Source: Ancylomarina subtilis
Lineage (GTDB): Bacteria; Bacteroidota; Bacteroidia; Bacteroidales; Marinifilaceae
Reading direction: 5' to 3'
NCBI RefSeq assembly: GCF_004217115.1
Contig: NZ_SHKN01000002.1
Location: forward strand, 186,001-250,000
DNA length: 64,000 nt
Made by a program: the position numbers and the translations under genes. This document shows positions 17,486-26,791 of the stretch, piece after piece. How positions within the stretch are numbered: the first letter of the stretch is position 1; the number at the start of each line of letters is the position of its first letter. The notes under the pieces are model-generated. The model was given only the letters and a program-made list of their open reading frames with translations. It did no database searches and was not told where the DNA came from.

Positions 17486-19270
17486 TTAGAAGCAGTATCT
17501 ATTCTCTTCAATTAATTTTTTAGCAATTATTCGTCGAGATTCTTTACTATTTAAACCTGAGTGTTTGGTGAAACGTTTGATGCCAAGTAGCATCATTCTT
17601 AATTCATCGCCAGAGGCAAAAGAATTAAGGGCATCTTTGGCATTTTTGTGAATACGATCAGCCGCATCGTACAAGAAAACTTCTGCCATGGCAATTTGTT
17701 CTTTGCAGTTTTCTTCTCCTTTTAATTCAATCAAGCGCTCAACTCTCAATAAAACAGATTCTGACAAGTAACAATCGGCAATGATATCTGAAATATTCAT
17801 TAGTACCTCTTGCTCCTCACCTAATTTCTTCATGAATTTCTGAGCGGCAGCACCTGCTACTAAAAGAGCGGCTTTCTTAAAATTAGCGATAAGCTTATTT
17901 TCTCTGATGAACAGACTATCATCAACTTCACCAAAGTCAGGGATGGACATTAATTCTTTAGCAACGGCTTGTGAAGCGGATAAAAGGGGAAGTTCATTTT
18001 TAAAGGCTTTTTTCAGAAGGAAATCGACAACCAACATGCGGTTGATTTCATTGGTTCCTTCAAATATGCGGTTGATACGTGAGTCGCGATATGCTCTTTC
18101 CATAGGTGCTTCAGAAGAATAACCCATGCCACCGTAAATCTGTACGCCCTCGTCTACCACAAAATCCAGAGCTTCTGAACTAGCGACTTTCAGAATGGCT
18201 GATTCTGCGGCAAATTCTTTTTGAGCCTTTATAACTGCATCTTCTTTGCTCATTCCATTATCTATTAATTCAGTTAGGTTGTTATGTATATCGTTGCTGC
18301 ATCGATAAATGGCCGATTCGATTGCAAATAGACGAATACATTGTTGTCCCATCTTAGCTTTTATGGCTCCAAAATTGGAGATACTCTTCCCAAATTGAAC
18401 ACGTTCGTTAGCATAAGTAATTGTGTTGGTGATGACATTTTTTCCGGCTCCCAATACAGCTGCAGCTAGTTTTAGTCTTCCATTATTCAAGACGTTTAGT
18501 GCAATTCGGAAACCATCACCCCTTTGGCCCAGAAGGTTTTCTGATGGAATTTTACAATCCTCAAAAAATATCATGCAGGTTGAAGATCCTTTGATTCCCA
18601 TTTTTGGCTCTTCCTGACCCAAACTGATGCCATCGTACGATTTTTCAACAATAAAAGCACTCAGTTCTTTGTCATCGTCGATTTTTGCAAATACCGTGAA
18701 GACATCGGCAAAGCCAGCATTGGTAATCCACATTTTTTGTCCATTTAGAATGTAGTGCTTGCTTTCCTTGCAAAATGTGACTTTTGATTTACATGAACTG
18801 GCATCAGAACCAGCTCCGGGTTCTGTTAAGCAATAGGCTCCTTTGTATTCACCACTTGCTAGTTTGGGGAGGTATTTGTTTTTTTGTTCTTCAGTTCCAT
18901 AATAAAGAATAGGAAGCGTGCTTATGCCAGCATGAGCTGCAAATGCAACCGCAAATGAGCTGTAGGTTCCGATTATTTCGGTGCTTAACATAGAGGTGTT
19001 CATGTCTTGTCCAAAACCTTCATATTTTTCGGGTATAGCTATGCCCAATAACCCCAGTTCTCCAGCCTTACCCAAAAGTTCAACCATCAAACCGTCTTTC
19101 TTGTTATCGATTTCATCGAGTAGGGGGGCGACTTCTTTTTCAAGAAAATCCCTACAGGTTTCTTTAATCATGATTTGTTCTTCAGAGAATTCTTCTGGAA
19201 TGAATATGTCTTGCGGTTTGGTTTCTTTTACCAGGAATTCACCGCCTTTGGGATATTTTGTCGTTGTCAT
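17486..19270 (-). CDS. Acyl-CoA dehydrogenase with C-terminal extension
   Basis: This flavoenzyme catalyses the first, FAD-dependent step of fatty-acid beta-oxidation. It has 594 residues: the normal 380-residue core plus about 170 C-terminal residues, as in VLCAD-like bacterial enzymes. Core signatures include CLTEPGAGSDASS, WITNAGFADVFTVFAKID, QIYGGMGYSSEAPMERAYRD and FEGTNEINR, whose Glu is the catalytic-base position. It is the last gene of the beta-oxidation operon, 60 bases after the thiolase. The electron acceptor (ETF) is not in the window. Chain-length preference cannot be read, but the extension favours long chains. Confidence 0.93.
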   Translation of the reverse strand: MTTTKYPKGGEFLVKETKPQDIFIPEEFSEEQIMIKETCRDFLEKEVAPLLDEIDNKKDGLMVELLGKAGELGLLGIAIPEKYEGFGQDMNTSMLSTEIIGTYSSFAVAFAAHAGISTLPILYYGTEEQKNKYLPKLASGEYKGAYCLTEPGAGSDASSCKSKVTFCKESKHYILNGQKMWITNAGFADVFTVFAKIDDDKELSAFIVEKSYDGISLGQEEPKMGIKGSSTCMIFFEDCKIPSENLLGQRGDGFRIALNVLNNGRLKLAAAVLGAGKNVITNTITYANERVQFGKSISNFGAIKAKMGQQCIRLFAIESAIYRCSNDIHNNLTELIDNGMSKEDAVIKAQKEFAAESAILKVASSEALDFVVDEGVQIYGGMGYSSEAPMERAYRDSRINRIFEGTNEINRMLVVDFLLKKAFKNELPLLSASQAVAKELMSIPDFGEVDDSLFIRENKLIANFKKAALLVAGAAAQKFMKKLGEEQEVLMNISDIIADCYLSESVLLRVERLIELKGEENCKEQIAMAEVFLYDAADRIHKNAKDALNSFASGDELRMMLLGIKRFTKHSGLNSKESRRIIAKKLIEENRYCF

Positions 19271-19330
19271 ATCTGAGGATTTTTGAGTTCTTAATATTTT
19301 AAAATATCTGTTAGTGTTTTTCTTTTTGGA

Positions 19331-20506
19331 CTAGAAGACTTCGAATATTCCAGCTGCCCCTTGCCCAGATCCCACACACATGCTGACCATGCCATATTTT
19401 TGTTTCTGTTTTTTCATTTCATGAATCAACTGGACAGTCAATTTTGTTCCTGTGCAGCCCAGAGGATGTCCCAGAGCAATTGCCCCTCCATTTATATTTG
19501 TAATGTTAGGGTTGATATTCAGCTCTCTCATAACAGCCAAAGCCTGAACCGCAAATGCTTCATTCAATTCCAATTGTTCAATTTGATTCATCGCTATGCC
19601 CGACCGTTTCAGAACTTTGGGAATCGCAGTAATAGGACCAATACCCATGTGTTTGGGTTCCACTCCGGTCACAGCATAATTGACGAAACGAGCGATGGGC
19701 TCAACATTAAGTTCTTTAAGCATCTTTTCTGATACAACCAGAACGAAGGCAGCGCCATCTGAGGTTTGTGAGGAATTTCCAGCAGTAACTGTGCCTTTCA
19801 TATCAAATACAGGTCTGAGTTTACTTAAACCCTCTAATGTTGTATCTTTTCTTGGGCCTTCATCCTGAGAGATAATATGTTCTTTTTGCTCCAATATGTC
19901 GTTTCCATTTACGAAATTCTCAATCACTTTGATGGGGACAATTTCATCAGCAAATCGATTATTTGAAATGGCCTCTATCGCTTTTCTGTGAGAATGAAAG
20001 GCGAATTGGTCCTGATCTTCACGAGAGATATTGTATTTTTTGTGGAGGGCTTCTGCTGTGATTCCCATATTCCAGTACCAATCTGGATTGCCTTTGGCTA
20101 TATTTAGGTTTGGAACAACTCGCCAACCTCCCATGGGAATCAATGACATGGATTCAGCACCACCAGCCAGTATACAATCCGCCAACCCCATTTCAATTTT
20201 TGAAGCAGCTATTGCGATGGATTCCAGTCCTGAAGAACAGTAGCGGTTAACCGTCATTCCAGGAATCGTAACACTATTCAGTCCCATTAAAGAAATCATC
20301 CGGCCCATATTCAGGCCCTGTTCAGCTTCCGGCATGGCATTCCCTACGATCACATCATCTATTTGGGTATTCGTGAGCATAGGGAATTGTCCCATGATTT
20401 CCTGAACGAGTTTGGCTGCCATATCATCGGGGCGAATCAGACGAAGCTTTCCTTTTTTTGCTTTTCCTACTGCAGTTCGTTTTGCGGCTATTATATATGC
20501 GGTCAT
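19331..20506 (-). CDS. fadA: Acetyl-CoA C-acyltransferase (3-ketoacyl-CoA thiolase)
   Basis: This thiolase cleaves 3-ketoacyl-CoA with CoA to acetyl-CoA and a shortened acyl-CoA. The 391 residues carry all three family signatures: [12 protein letters not shown] with the nucleophilic Cys, [17 protein letters not shown] with the catalytic His, and [10 protein letters not shown] with the second Cys. It lies between the multifunctional dehydrogenase/hydratase (66 bases upstream) and the acyl-CoA dehydrogenase (60 bases downstream). Context supports a degradative rather than biosynthetic role. Confidence 0.94.
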   Translation of the reverse strand: MTAYIIAAKRTAVGKAKKGKLRLIRPDDMAAKLVQEIMGQFPMLTNTQIDDVIVGNAMPEAEQGLNMGRMISLMGLNSVTIPGMTVNRYCSSGLESIAIAASKIEMGLADCILAGGAESMSLIPMGGWRVVPNLNIAKGNPDWYWNMGITAEALHKKYNISREDQDQFAFHSHRKAIEAISNNRFADEIVPIKVIENFVNGNDILEQKEHIISQDEGPRKDTTLEGLSKLRPVFDMKGTVTAGNSSQTSDGAAFVLVVSEKMLKELNVEPIARFVNYAVTGVEPKHMGIGPITAIPKVLKRSGIAMNQIEQLELNEAFAVQALAVMRELNINPNITNINGGAIALGHPLGCTGTKLTVQLIHEMKKQKQKYGMVSMCVGSGQGAAGIFEVF

Positions 20507-20572
20507 AATATTTTGTGTTAGAGATTGATCTGTAGAATAACTTTAGGATTAGATTTTTTCAATATGAATAAA

Positions 20573-22975
20573 TCAATTTCTTAATATTTTCCCTTTTTGT
20601 AATAGGCTTTGCATACGTTCCAGGGTTTTTTTCTGCTGGCAAAGTTTCACAAAGGTTTTGCGCTCCAGATTTAAAAGATAATTCTCTGAAACCTGGGAAG
20701 GTTCATTTAACTCACCTCCACTAAGTATTTTACCCAGTTCGATTGAGATGTGTTTGTCGTATTCTGAAATATAATTTCCGACCTGCATGCCGTCTGCACC
20801 CGAATAAACCAAACTAAGGCCTTCCTGACCAAGAACCGTAATATCCTTGGGTGGAATAGGAGGGGTGTAACCCTTTTCTATCATTATAAGGGCGGCTTGC
20901 TTAGCATATTTGAGTTGATGTTTTCTGCTGACAACAATTTCGTCAAGATCTTTTCTGAGGTAGCCCAGGTCGAAAGCTTCCCAAGCTGATGTCGAAACTT
21001 TAGCTTGTCCGATGGTTAGAAATTTATCTCTGAATCGGTTAATTCGGACATCATCTGTTTGGATTTCGTTAGATAAGCGTAAGGCAAATTCTTTTGTCCC
21101 TCCTCCGGCTGGAATAACTCCCACACCGAGCTCAACTAATCCCATATAGGTTTCGGCATGCGCAATCACCTTATCACAATGCATACTAATTTCACAACCG
21201 CCACCAAGCGCCATGTTATGAGGTGCAGCAATGACAGGGAATGGTGCATATTTAAGTTTGAGCATGGTGTTTTGGAATGTTTTTACAACCATGTCCAATT
21301 CGTCATATTCTTGTTCAATAGCTAACATGAAGACCAACCCGATATTTGCTCCGGCAGAAAAATGATCGCCTTCGTTTGATATGATTAGAGCTTGGTGATC
21401 AGTTTCTGTAATTTCGATGGCTTTATTGATTCCCTGAATAATTTCACTTCCGATGGTATTCATCTTAGAATGAAATTCTAAATTGATGATGCCATCACCA
21501 AGATTGATTATGCTACAGCCTTCATTTTGCCATAAGGTTTGGCTCGAGCGGATATTCTTAAGAGAAATAAATTGCTCCGAACCGGGAATTGTAATGTGTT
21601 TGTTTGCACTGATATTGTAATACTGCTGGTGTCCATCCTTAAGCTGATAAAATGATTCTTTATTTTCCATCATTTCATAAATCCAGGCAGCGGGTTTCAT
21701 ACCAAGTTTTTCCATTTGTGGAATGGTTTTCTCGAGGCCCAAACTATCCCAGATTTCAAAGGGGCCAATTTCCCAAGCAAAGCCTGCGCACATGGCTTCA
21801 TCAATCTTAAACAAATCGTCTGTTATTTCGGGTATACGGTTCGAGATATAGGCAAATAAGCCGAAAAAGAGTTTTTGATAAAAGAGATTGATTTTGGAAT
21901 CGCCGGAAATCAAACTTTTTATTCTCTTTGTTACTTCTGGGAGTGCTTTTGCCTTTTCAAATTCTGCAATTTTTAATTTTTGCATAGGTTGATAGTCAAA
22001 GCTATCCAGGTTTAGACTTAGGATTTCACTCTCACCATTTTCTTTTTTTACTTTTTTATAAAATCCCTGTTTGGTTTTAGAACCCAGCCACTTCAGATCT
22101 AACATTTTTTGAATATGCTCAGGCACTAAGAAAGTTTCCCTGGCTTCATCATTAACTAAAGCTTTTTGTAAGTTTTGTGCTACAAACACCAAGGTATCAA
22201 GCCCAACAACATCGCAGGTTCTGAAAGTTGCAGATTTGGGTCGACCAATAATAAGACCCGTTAGTTTATCTATTTTCTGAACAGAGAAATCCATCTCGTC
22301 CATCAGGTGAACAACAGACATCATAGAATAAATGCCAACTCTGTTTGCAATAAAAGCAGGGGTGTCTTTACAAGGCACGACAGATTTCCCAAGGAATCGT
22401 TCTCCGTAATGCGAGATGAATTCGACGACTTCTTTTAACGTTTCCTTAGCCGGGATAATTTCCAGTAGTTTTAAATATCGTGGGGGATTAAAAAAATGGG
22501 TTCCACAGAAATAGTGTTTGAAATTTTCACTTCTTTCCTGAGTTAATAATTGAATCGGAATACCCGACGTATTAGTCGTTATTAATGTATTTTCTTTTCT
22601 ATAAAGTTCAATCTTTTCGTAGAGTGCTTTCTTTATCTCAAGATTTTCGACAACAACTTCAATTATCCAATCACAGTCATTTATTTTAGAAAGGTCATCG
22701 TCGAAGTTTCCCAAAGTTATTCTTTGGGTAAATTCTTTTTTGTATAATGGATCCGGTTTTAGTTTTAAAGTCCGATTGAAAAGCTCATGCGTGATTCTAT
22801 TCTTAACTTGAGGATCGCTCAGGTCCAGTCCAAGCTTGACTTCTTTCTCGCTGAGTTCCTTTGGGGCAATATCCAGTAATAGCACCTGAACGCCAATGTT
22901 CGCAAAATGACAAGCAATTTGTGCACCCATTACACCTGCTCCAAGTACGGCAACTTTCTTTATTTTATAGTTCAT
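20573..22975 (-). CDS. Bifunctional 3-hydroxyacyl-CoA dehydrogenase / enoyl-CoA hydratase
   Basis: This 800-residue fusion carries out two central beta-oxidation steps. The N-terminal NAD-binding domain has GAGVMGAQIACHFA at 12-25, and the C-terminal dehydrogenase domains extend to about 430. The enoyl-CoA hydratase domain follows, with HFSAGANIGLV for the oxyanion hole, and GGGCEI and LVELGVGVIPAGGG carrying the two catalytic Glu. The order dehydrogenase then hydratase is that of FadN of Bacillus, the reverse of E. coli FadB. It starts 27 bases after the ligase gene and precedes the thiolase. Confidence 0.93.
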   Translation of the reverse strand: MNYKIKKVAVLGAGVMGAQIACHFANIGVQVLLLDIAPKELSEKEVKLGLDLSDPQVKNRITHELFNRTLKLKPDPLYKKEFTQRITLGNFDDDLSKINDCDWIIEVVVENLEIKKALYEKIELYRKENTLITTNTSGIPIQLLTQERSENFKHYFCGTHFFNPPRYLKLLEIIPAKETLKEVVEFISHYGERFLGKSVVPCKDTPAFIANRVGIYSMMSVVHLMDEMDFSVQKIDKLTGLIIGRPKSATFRTCDVVGLDTLVFVAQNLQKALVNDEARETFLVPEHIQKMLDLKWLGSKTKQGFYKKVKKENGESEILSLNLDSFDYQPMQKLKIAEFEKAKALPEVTKRIKSLISGDSKINLFYQKLFFGLFAYISNRIPEITDDLFKIDEAMCAGFAWEIGPFEIWDSLGLEKTIPQMEKLGMKPAAWIYEMMENKESFYQLKDGHQQYYNISANKHITIPGSEQFISLKNIRSSQTLWQNEGCSIINLGDGIINLEFHSKMNTIGSEIIQGINKAIEITETDHQALIISNEGDHFSAGANIGLVFMLAIEQEYDELDMVVKTFQNTMLKLKYAPFPVIAAPHNMALGGGCEISMHCDKVIAHAETYMGLVELGVGVIPAGGGTKEFALRLSNEIQTDDVRINRFRDKFLTIGQAKVSTSAWEAFDLGYLRKDLDEIVVSRKHQLKYAKQAALIMIEKGYTPPIPPKDITVLGQEGLSLVYSGADGMQVGNYISEYDKHISIELGKILSGGELNEPSQVSENYLLNLERKTFVKLCQQKKTLERMQSLLQKGKILRN

Positions 22976-23002
22976 AGTGTGTGATTTATCGATAGAATGA
23001 GA

Positions 23003-24775
23003 TTAGTTGGTATAGATATCTTTGATTAGATCCCGATATTTTTCTCTTAAAACCTTACGTTTTAGTTTAAGTGTTGGTGAAAGTTCTCCCGTTTCAGGGG
23101 TCCAGGTATCGGTTACAAGTCGCATACTTTTTATACGCTTGGGGTGATCGTAGTGTTTATTGTTTTTTATTAATTCACGCCAGATACGTTTTATGATTCT
23201 GTCGTTACTAATAATTTGTTCCTTACTGTTGTATGGAATGTTTTTTCGTTTCGCATAGGACTCCAAAAAATCGAAATTTGGTGAAATAATCACTGCAGGG
23301 AAACGTTCTGCTTCACCAATGACAATAACCTGATCGATAAAGGGAGATTCTTTTAATTTGTTTTCCATTACTTGCGGTGCGATGTATATCCCACCTGATG
23401 TTTTGAATATCTCCTTTTTTCTATCTGTGATTTTCAGAAACTTATTATCCTCCATACAGCCTATATCTCCTGTATGAAACCAGCCATTTTCATCGATAAC
23501 TTGTTGGGTCAGTTCCGGATCTTTATAATAACCCAACATGATATTTGGGCCTTTGGCTAATATTTCGCCATCGTCAGCTATTTTCACTTCCACACCTTTG
23601 ATAAGGGGGCCAACAGTTCCGAAGCGGATATCAGGCCATGTGCTTTGATTGGCAGCAATAATTGGTGAGGTTTCAGTCAGACCATAGCCCTCTTGTACCG
23701 GAATACCAGCCGCCCAAAATAAGCGTTCCAAACGAACCTGAAGAGCCGCTCCTCCGGAACACATGAATAGGATGTTACCGCCTAAAGCTTCTTGCCATTT
23801 ACTGAAAACAAGTTTTCTGGCAATTTTTAATTTAAACTCATACCATTCTCCGTTTGCTCTGTTAAGTTCATACCGGTAGCCTAGGCTTACAGCCCAGTTG
23901 AATAGGGAACGCTTAAAAAAACTGAGACTTTTCCCTTTGGCCATAATTTTATCGTATACCTTCTCTAAAAGTCGTGGAACTGTTGCAAACCCATGCGGTT
24001 TAATTTCTTGCAAGTTTTCTCCAATGGTATCCATGCTTTCGGCATAATAAATACTGAGGCCTTTGTATTGGTATTGATAATTAACCATACGCTCGTAAAC
24101 GTGATTGATGGGTAAAAAACTTAAAACCTTGTGGCTTGAATTAAGGATTAAACGTTCAGCTGAAGCCAGAACATTACTTAGAAAATTTTGATGAGAAAGC
24201 ATCACACCTTTGGGTGTACCAGTAGTCCCGGATGTATAAATAATGGTTAATAAATCTTTAGGTGAAATGCTGTTTTTTATCTCAAGAAGTTTTTCCGTCT
24301 GTTTACTTTCAGATTCTGTCCCAAGTTTTAATAATGTTGACCAGTTTACAACCTCATTGATCTGATCAAATGAGTAAACTTTGGGTACGAAAGTTTGATT
24401 GTCAACGGCCTCCTGAATTTTTGTATAATGCGTTTCGTTTGCAACAAAAATAGCTACAGGTTTACAGTGCTCAATTATATAATTGTAGCTTTTGCTTCCT
24501 ATGGTTGGGTAAAGAGGCACATGAACTAAGCCGGATTGGGCCAAGGCCATGTCTAAGAAGTTCCATTCAGGGCGGTTGTTTGAAATACTAACAACACGGT
24601 CCCCTTTTTTAAATCCTAATTCTAGAAAAGCAAATGCTAACAGATTTGAATTACGGATATACTCTTGTGTGCTGTAACTTATCCATACTCCATCTTCTTT
24701 CTTTACAAGAGCTGAGAGTTTATCAGGGAAATGCTGCTGATAATTATCTAATAAATCAAATATGCGCGTTACCAT
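23003..24775 (-). CDS. fadD: Long-chain acyl-CoA ligase (AMP-forming)
   Basis: This enzyme activates fatty acids to acyl-CoA with ATP. In its 590 residues the P-loop-like motif IIYTSGTTGTPKGVMLSH, the GYGLTETSP adenylate motif and GWFHTGDIG followed by LKITDRKKEIFKTSGG are intact. Pro at INHVYERM matches the long-chain (FadD15-like) subgroup. It is the first gene of the minus-strand beta-oxidation operon. No dedicated TetR/FadR-type regulator lies next to it, which is unusual. A 13-bp imperfect hairpin in its upstream region is a candidate regulatory site. Confidence 0.92.
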   Translation of the reverse strand: MVTRIFDLLDNYQQHFPDKLSALVKKEDGVWISYSTQEYIRNSNLLAFAFLELGFKKGDRVVSISNNRPEWNFLDMALAQSGLVHVPLYPTIGSKSYNYIIEHCKPVAIFVANETHYTKIQEAVDNQTFVPKVYSFDQINEVVNWSTLLKLGTESESKQTEKLLEIKNSISPKDLLTIIYTSGTTGTPKGVMLSHQNFLSNVLASAERLILNSSHKVLSFLPINHVYERMVNYQYQYKGLSIYYAESMDTIGENLQEIKPHGFATVPRLLEKVYDKIMAKGKSLSFFKRSLFNWAVSLGYRYELNRANGEWYEFKLKIARKLVFSKWQEALGGNILFMCSGGAALQVRLERLFWAAGIPVQEGYGLTETSPIIAANQSTWPDIRFGTVGPLIKGVEVKIADDGEILAKGPNIMLGYYKDPELTQQVIDENGWFHTGDIGCMEDNKFLKITDRKKEIFKTSGGIYIAPQVMENKLKESPFIDQVIVIGEAERFPAVIISPNFDFLESYAKRKNIPYNSKEQIISNDRIIKRIWRELIKNNKHYDHPKRIKSMRLVTDTWTPETGELSPTLKLKRKVLREKYRDLIKDIYTN

Positions 24776-25071
24776 AAGCCTATATTTTGATGTTAAACGG
24801 ACTTCTGTTGGCGTATGCCTATATTGTTTTCTAATGATAATGGGAGAATCTACGCACCTGATGAGGTGTATAGATTGTTAAAAGTAACGAAACTCAACTG
24901 CACAGATCGGGAAACATGTTTCGTTGAAAATGTGGATTTATTTAATCCTCTTTAAAAGTTAAGCAAATCTTTTTTGAAAAGGAAAAATATTTTGTGAAGG
25001 GAACTGTAGCTTCTTTGTGAAAGAAATTAATACTGTGTTTTAAGAATTAAAATTCATGGATTGGGCCGATC
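24776..25071. other. Non-coding gap with leader hairpin of fad operon
   Basis: No gene is seen in this stretch. It holds an imperfect inverted repeat, AATCTACGCACCT (24847-24859) and AGGTGTATAGATT (24864-24876) around a GATG loop, with one mismatch and one G-T pair. It lies about 72-100 bases upstream of the acyl-CoA ligase start and could be an operator or leader hairpin of the operon. No convincing TAnnTTTG box was found on the minus strand. Confidence 0.45.
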
Positions 25072-25108
25072 AACAAAAAAGAGGTTACCTCTTGGAGATA
25101 ACCTCTTT
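25072..25108 (-). terminator. fmt terminator
   Basis: The stem AAAGAGGTTA/TAACCTCTTT (25078-25087, 25099-25108) is followed, reading the minus strand, by a T run. It lies 24 bases beyond the fmt stop codon. Confidence 0.85.
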
Positions 25109-25131
25109 CTATCAAATTTATTTAATAATTC

Positions 25132-26109
25132 CTAGTCGGTTAGGAGCTTGTAGTTATTGATTTGCTGAAAACCTCTCAGGAAATCACCAATATCCATCTT
25201 TTTCTTTCCAGCCATTTGAATGGTAGTTAGATTTATAAAACCGCCATCAACAGCCACTTTTAAGTATGTTTTCTTATCACTTATAAGTGAACCTGTAGGG
25301 TGTGAATGTTCTGCTATTTCTTTAAATGCAGAATAGACTTTAAGAGCTACTTTTTTATCATTAGCGTCTATGAGTTCTGTCCATGCTGCCGGGTAAGGAC
25401 TCAGCCCTCTAATGTGATTGTGAATCTTATCAATTGTGGCTGACCAGTTTATTTTACAATCATCCTTAAAGATTTTTGGAGCTACTTTTAGTGTTTCGCC
25501 TTCAGTAATTAAATCTTCTTGTGGAATTTGCGGATAGCCACCGGCTTCAATGGCCCGAACAGTTTTGACAACCAGTTGAGATCCGATTTCCATTAATTTA
25601 TCATGTAAAATCTCAAGGTTATCATTTTCTCCAATATTGACTTTTTCCTGAAAAATGACATTCCCGGTGTCTATTTCTTTTTGCAGGAGAAAGGTGGATA
25701 CACCCGATTCTTTGTCTCCATTCATAATTGCCCAATTGATGGGCGCAGCGCCACGGTAGTGAGGGAGTAAAGAAGCATGAAGATTTAATGTTCCATATTT
25801 AGGCATATTCCAGACCATTTCGGGTAACATTTTAAATGCTACCACGACTTGTAAATCGGCATTTAGTGCTTTTAATTCTGCAAGAAAGTTCTCATTTCTG
25901 AATTTCTCGGGTTGGAGAATGGGTAGGCCTTTTTCAAGAGCATATTTTTTTACAGCTGACTCTTGAATTTTTTGACCTCGACCGGCTGGTTTATCCGGAT
26001 TGGTAACAACTCCAACAACATTGCAGCCTGACTCTATTAGGGCATTAAGCGGAGCTACAGCAAATTCGGGAGTTCCCATATAAACAATTCGTAAGCTATT
26101 CTGACTCAT
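25132..26109 (-). CDS. fmt: Methionyl-tRNA formyltransferase
   Basis: This enzyme formylates the initiator Met-tRNA using 10-formyl-tetrahydrofolate. It has 325 residues from the ATG at 26109. An open frame extends 30 codons further upstream, but it would overlap the DUF5522 gene and is not family-like. Motifs: VYMGTPEFAV at the N-terminus, LNLHASLLPHYRGAAPINWAIMNGD with the catalytic Asn/His region, and STFLLQKEIDTGNV with the conserved Asp. The C-terminal OB-like tRNA-binding domain runs from about 205. It is the last gene of the LptF/NTF2/DUF5522/fmt run. Confidence 0.95.
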   Translation of the reverse strand: MSQNSLRIVYMGTPEFAVAPLNALIESGCNVVGVVTNPDKPAGRGQKIQESAVKKYALEKGLPILQPEKFRNENFLAELKALNADLQVVVAFKMLPEMVWNMPKYGTLNLHASLLPHYRGAAPINWAIMNGDKESGVSTFLLQKEIDTGNVIFQEKVNIGENDNLEILHDKLMEIGSQLVVKTVRAIEAGGYPQIPQEDLITEGETLKVAPKIFKDDCKINWSATIDKIHNHIRGLSPYPAAWTELIDANDKKVALKVYSAFKEIAEHSHPTGSLISDKKTYLKVAVDGGFINLTTIQMAGKKKMDIGDFLRGFQQINNYKLLTD

Positions 26110-26123
26110 GTTGTCTTTGTTTT

Positions 26124-26291
26124 TTATTCTTTTAAAGTTTGATTGCCTTTGGTATGTTTGGGAAAGTAAGGACAGTGTTTGCATCCATTTCCGCAACAAT
26201 AGCCTCTTTCACTGAGGTATTTCTTAGTTAATATGCGGTAGCCATCGGGGCTCATGTAGTAATCGATATCTGGTTTTAATTCGTCGAACAT
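26124..26291 (-). CDS. Small Cys-rich DUF5522 protein
   Basis: This 55-residue gene lies between fmt and the NTF2-like lipoprotein gene. It begins MFDELKPDIDYYMSPDGYRI, continues with RGYCCGNGCKHCPY (29-42) and ends in a Lys-rich tail. Four cysteines in a CC-x3-C-x2-C pattern suggest a metal or Fe-S site. This matches DUF5522-type small Bacteroidota proteins as I know them. The gene ends 14 bases before the fmt ATG and starts 35 bases after the lipoprotein gene, so it is in that operon. The function is unknown. The start is the only ATG in frame that gives the full conserved segment. Confidence 0.8.
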   Translation of the reverse strand: MFDELKPDIDYYMSPDGYRILTKKYLSERGYCCGNGCKHCPYFPKHTKGNQTLKE

Positions 26292-26326
26292 AGTAAATCA
26301 GTCGTCTGTTTGAGGAGGTTTCATCC

Positions 26327-26791
26327 CTATTGTTTAATTTCAAGGAATTGTTTCATTTTCTCATTTTTGATCGTCACTGATAAGTGATATTGAGAAATTT
26401 TCCAAGTTCCATTTTTTAATGTCAACACACCTGAGGCTCGGCACACGCCCATCCATGTATTGAGTAGTTCATTGAACCAGGCTGTATGACCATCTTCTGA
26501 AAAATAGATTTTTCTGTCGAATGCTTTAAAATCCCAAGCTTTGCCTTTAGCAAAATAAGGCTCACAAAATGAATAAAATTCGTGTTTTGTCCATCTCTCA
26601 GAAGCATCAGTTCCTATATAAATGGCATCATCTGCAAAAGCTGAGAAATAGCTGTCAATATCGGCATGACTTGCTGCTAAATGCCAATTATCTAATAGCG
26701 TGTTCAAGTCTTCAGAGGTTGTCTCTGTTTTGTCTTGACAAGACCCTAAAGTAATTATGACTGCCAGAAAAAATAGAATTCGCTTAAGCAT
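26327..26791 (-). CDS. NTF2-like (SnoaL_3) lipoprotein
   Basis: This 154-residue protein starts at the ATG at 26791, with signal MLKRILFFLAVIITLGSC and lipobox LGSC at 15-18. The rest is an NTF2-like alpha/beta fold: LLDNWHLAASHADIDSYFSAFADDAIYIGTDASERW through GTWKISQYHLS. Such domains bind small ligands or act as enzymes; the residues do not allow a choice. Its ATG overlaps the stop of the LptF/G permease (gATGctTAA), so translation is probably coupled. Longer starts (to 26848) would lie inside the permease gene. Confidence 0.8.
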   Translation of the reverse strand: MLKRILFFLAVIITLGSCQDKTETTSEDLNTLLDNWHLAASHADIDSYFSAFADDAIYIGTDASERWTKHEFYSFCEPYFAKGKAWDFKAFDRKIYFSEDGHTAWFNELLNTWMGVCRASGVLTLKNGTWKISQYHLSVTIKNEKMKQFLEIKQ

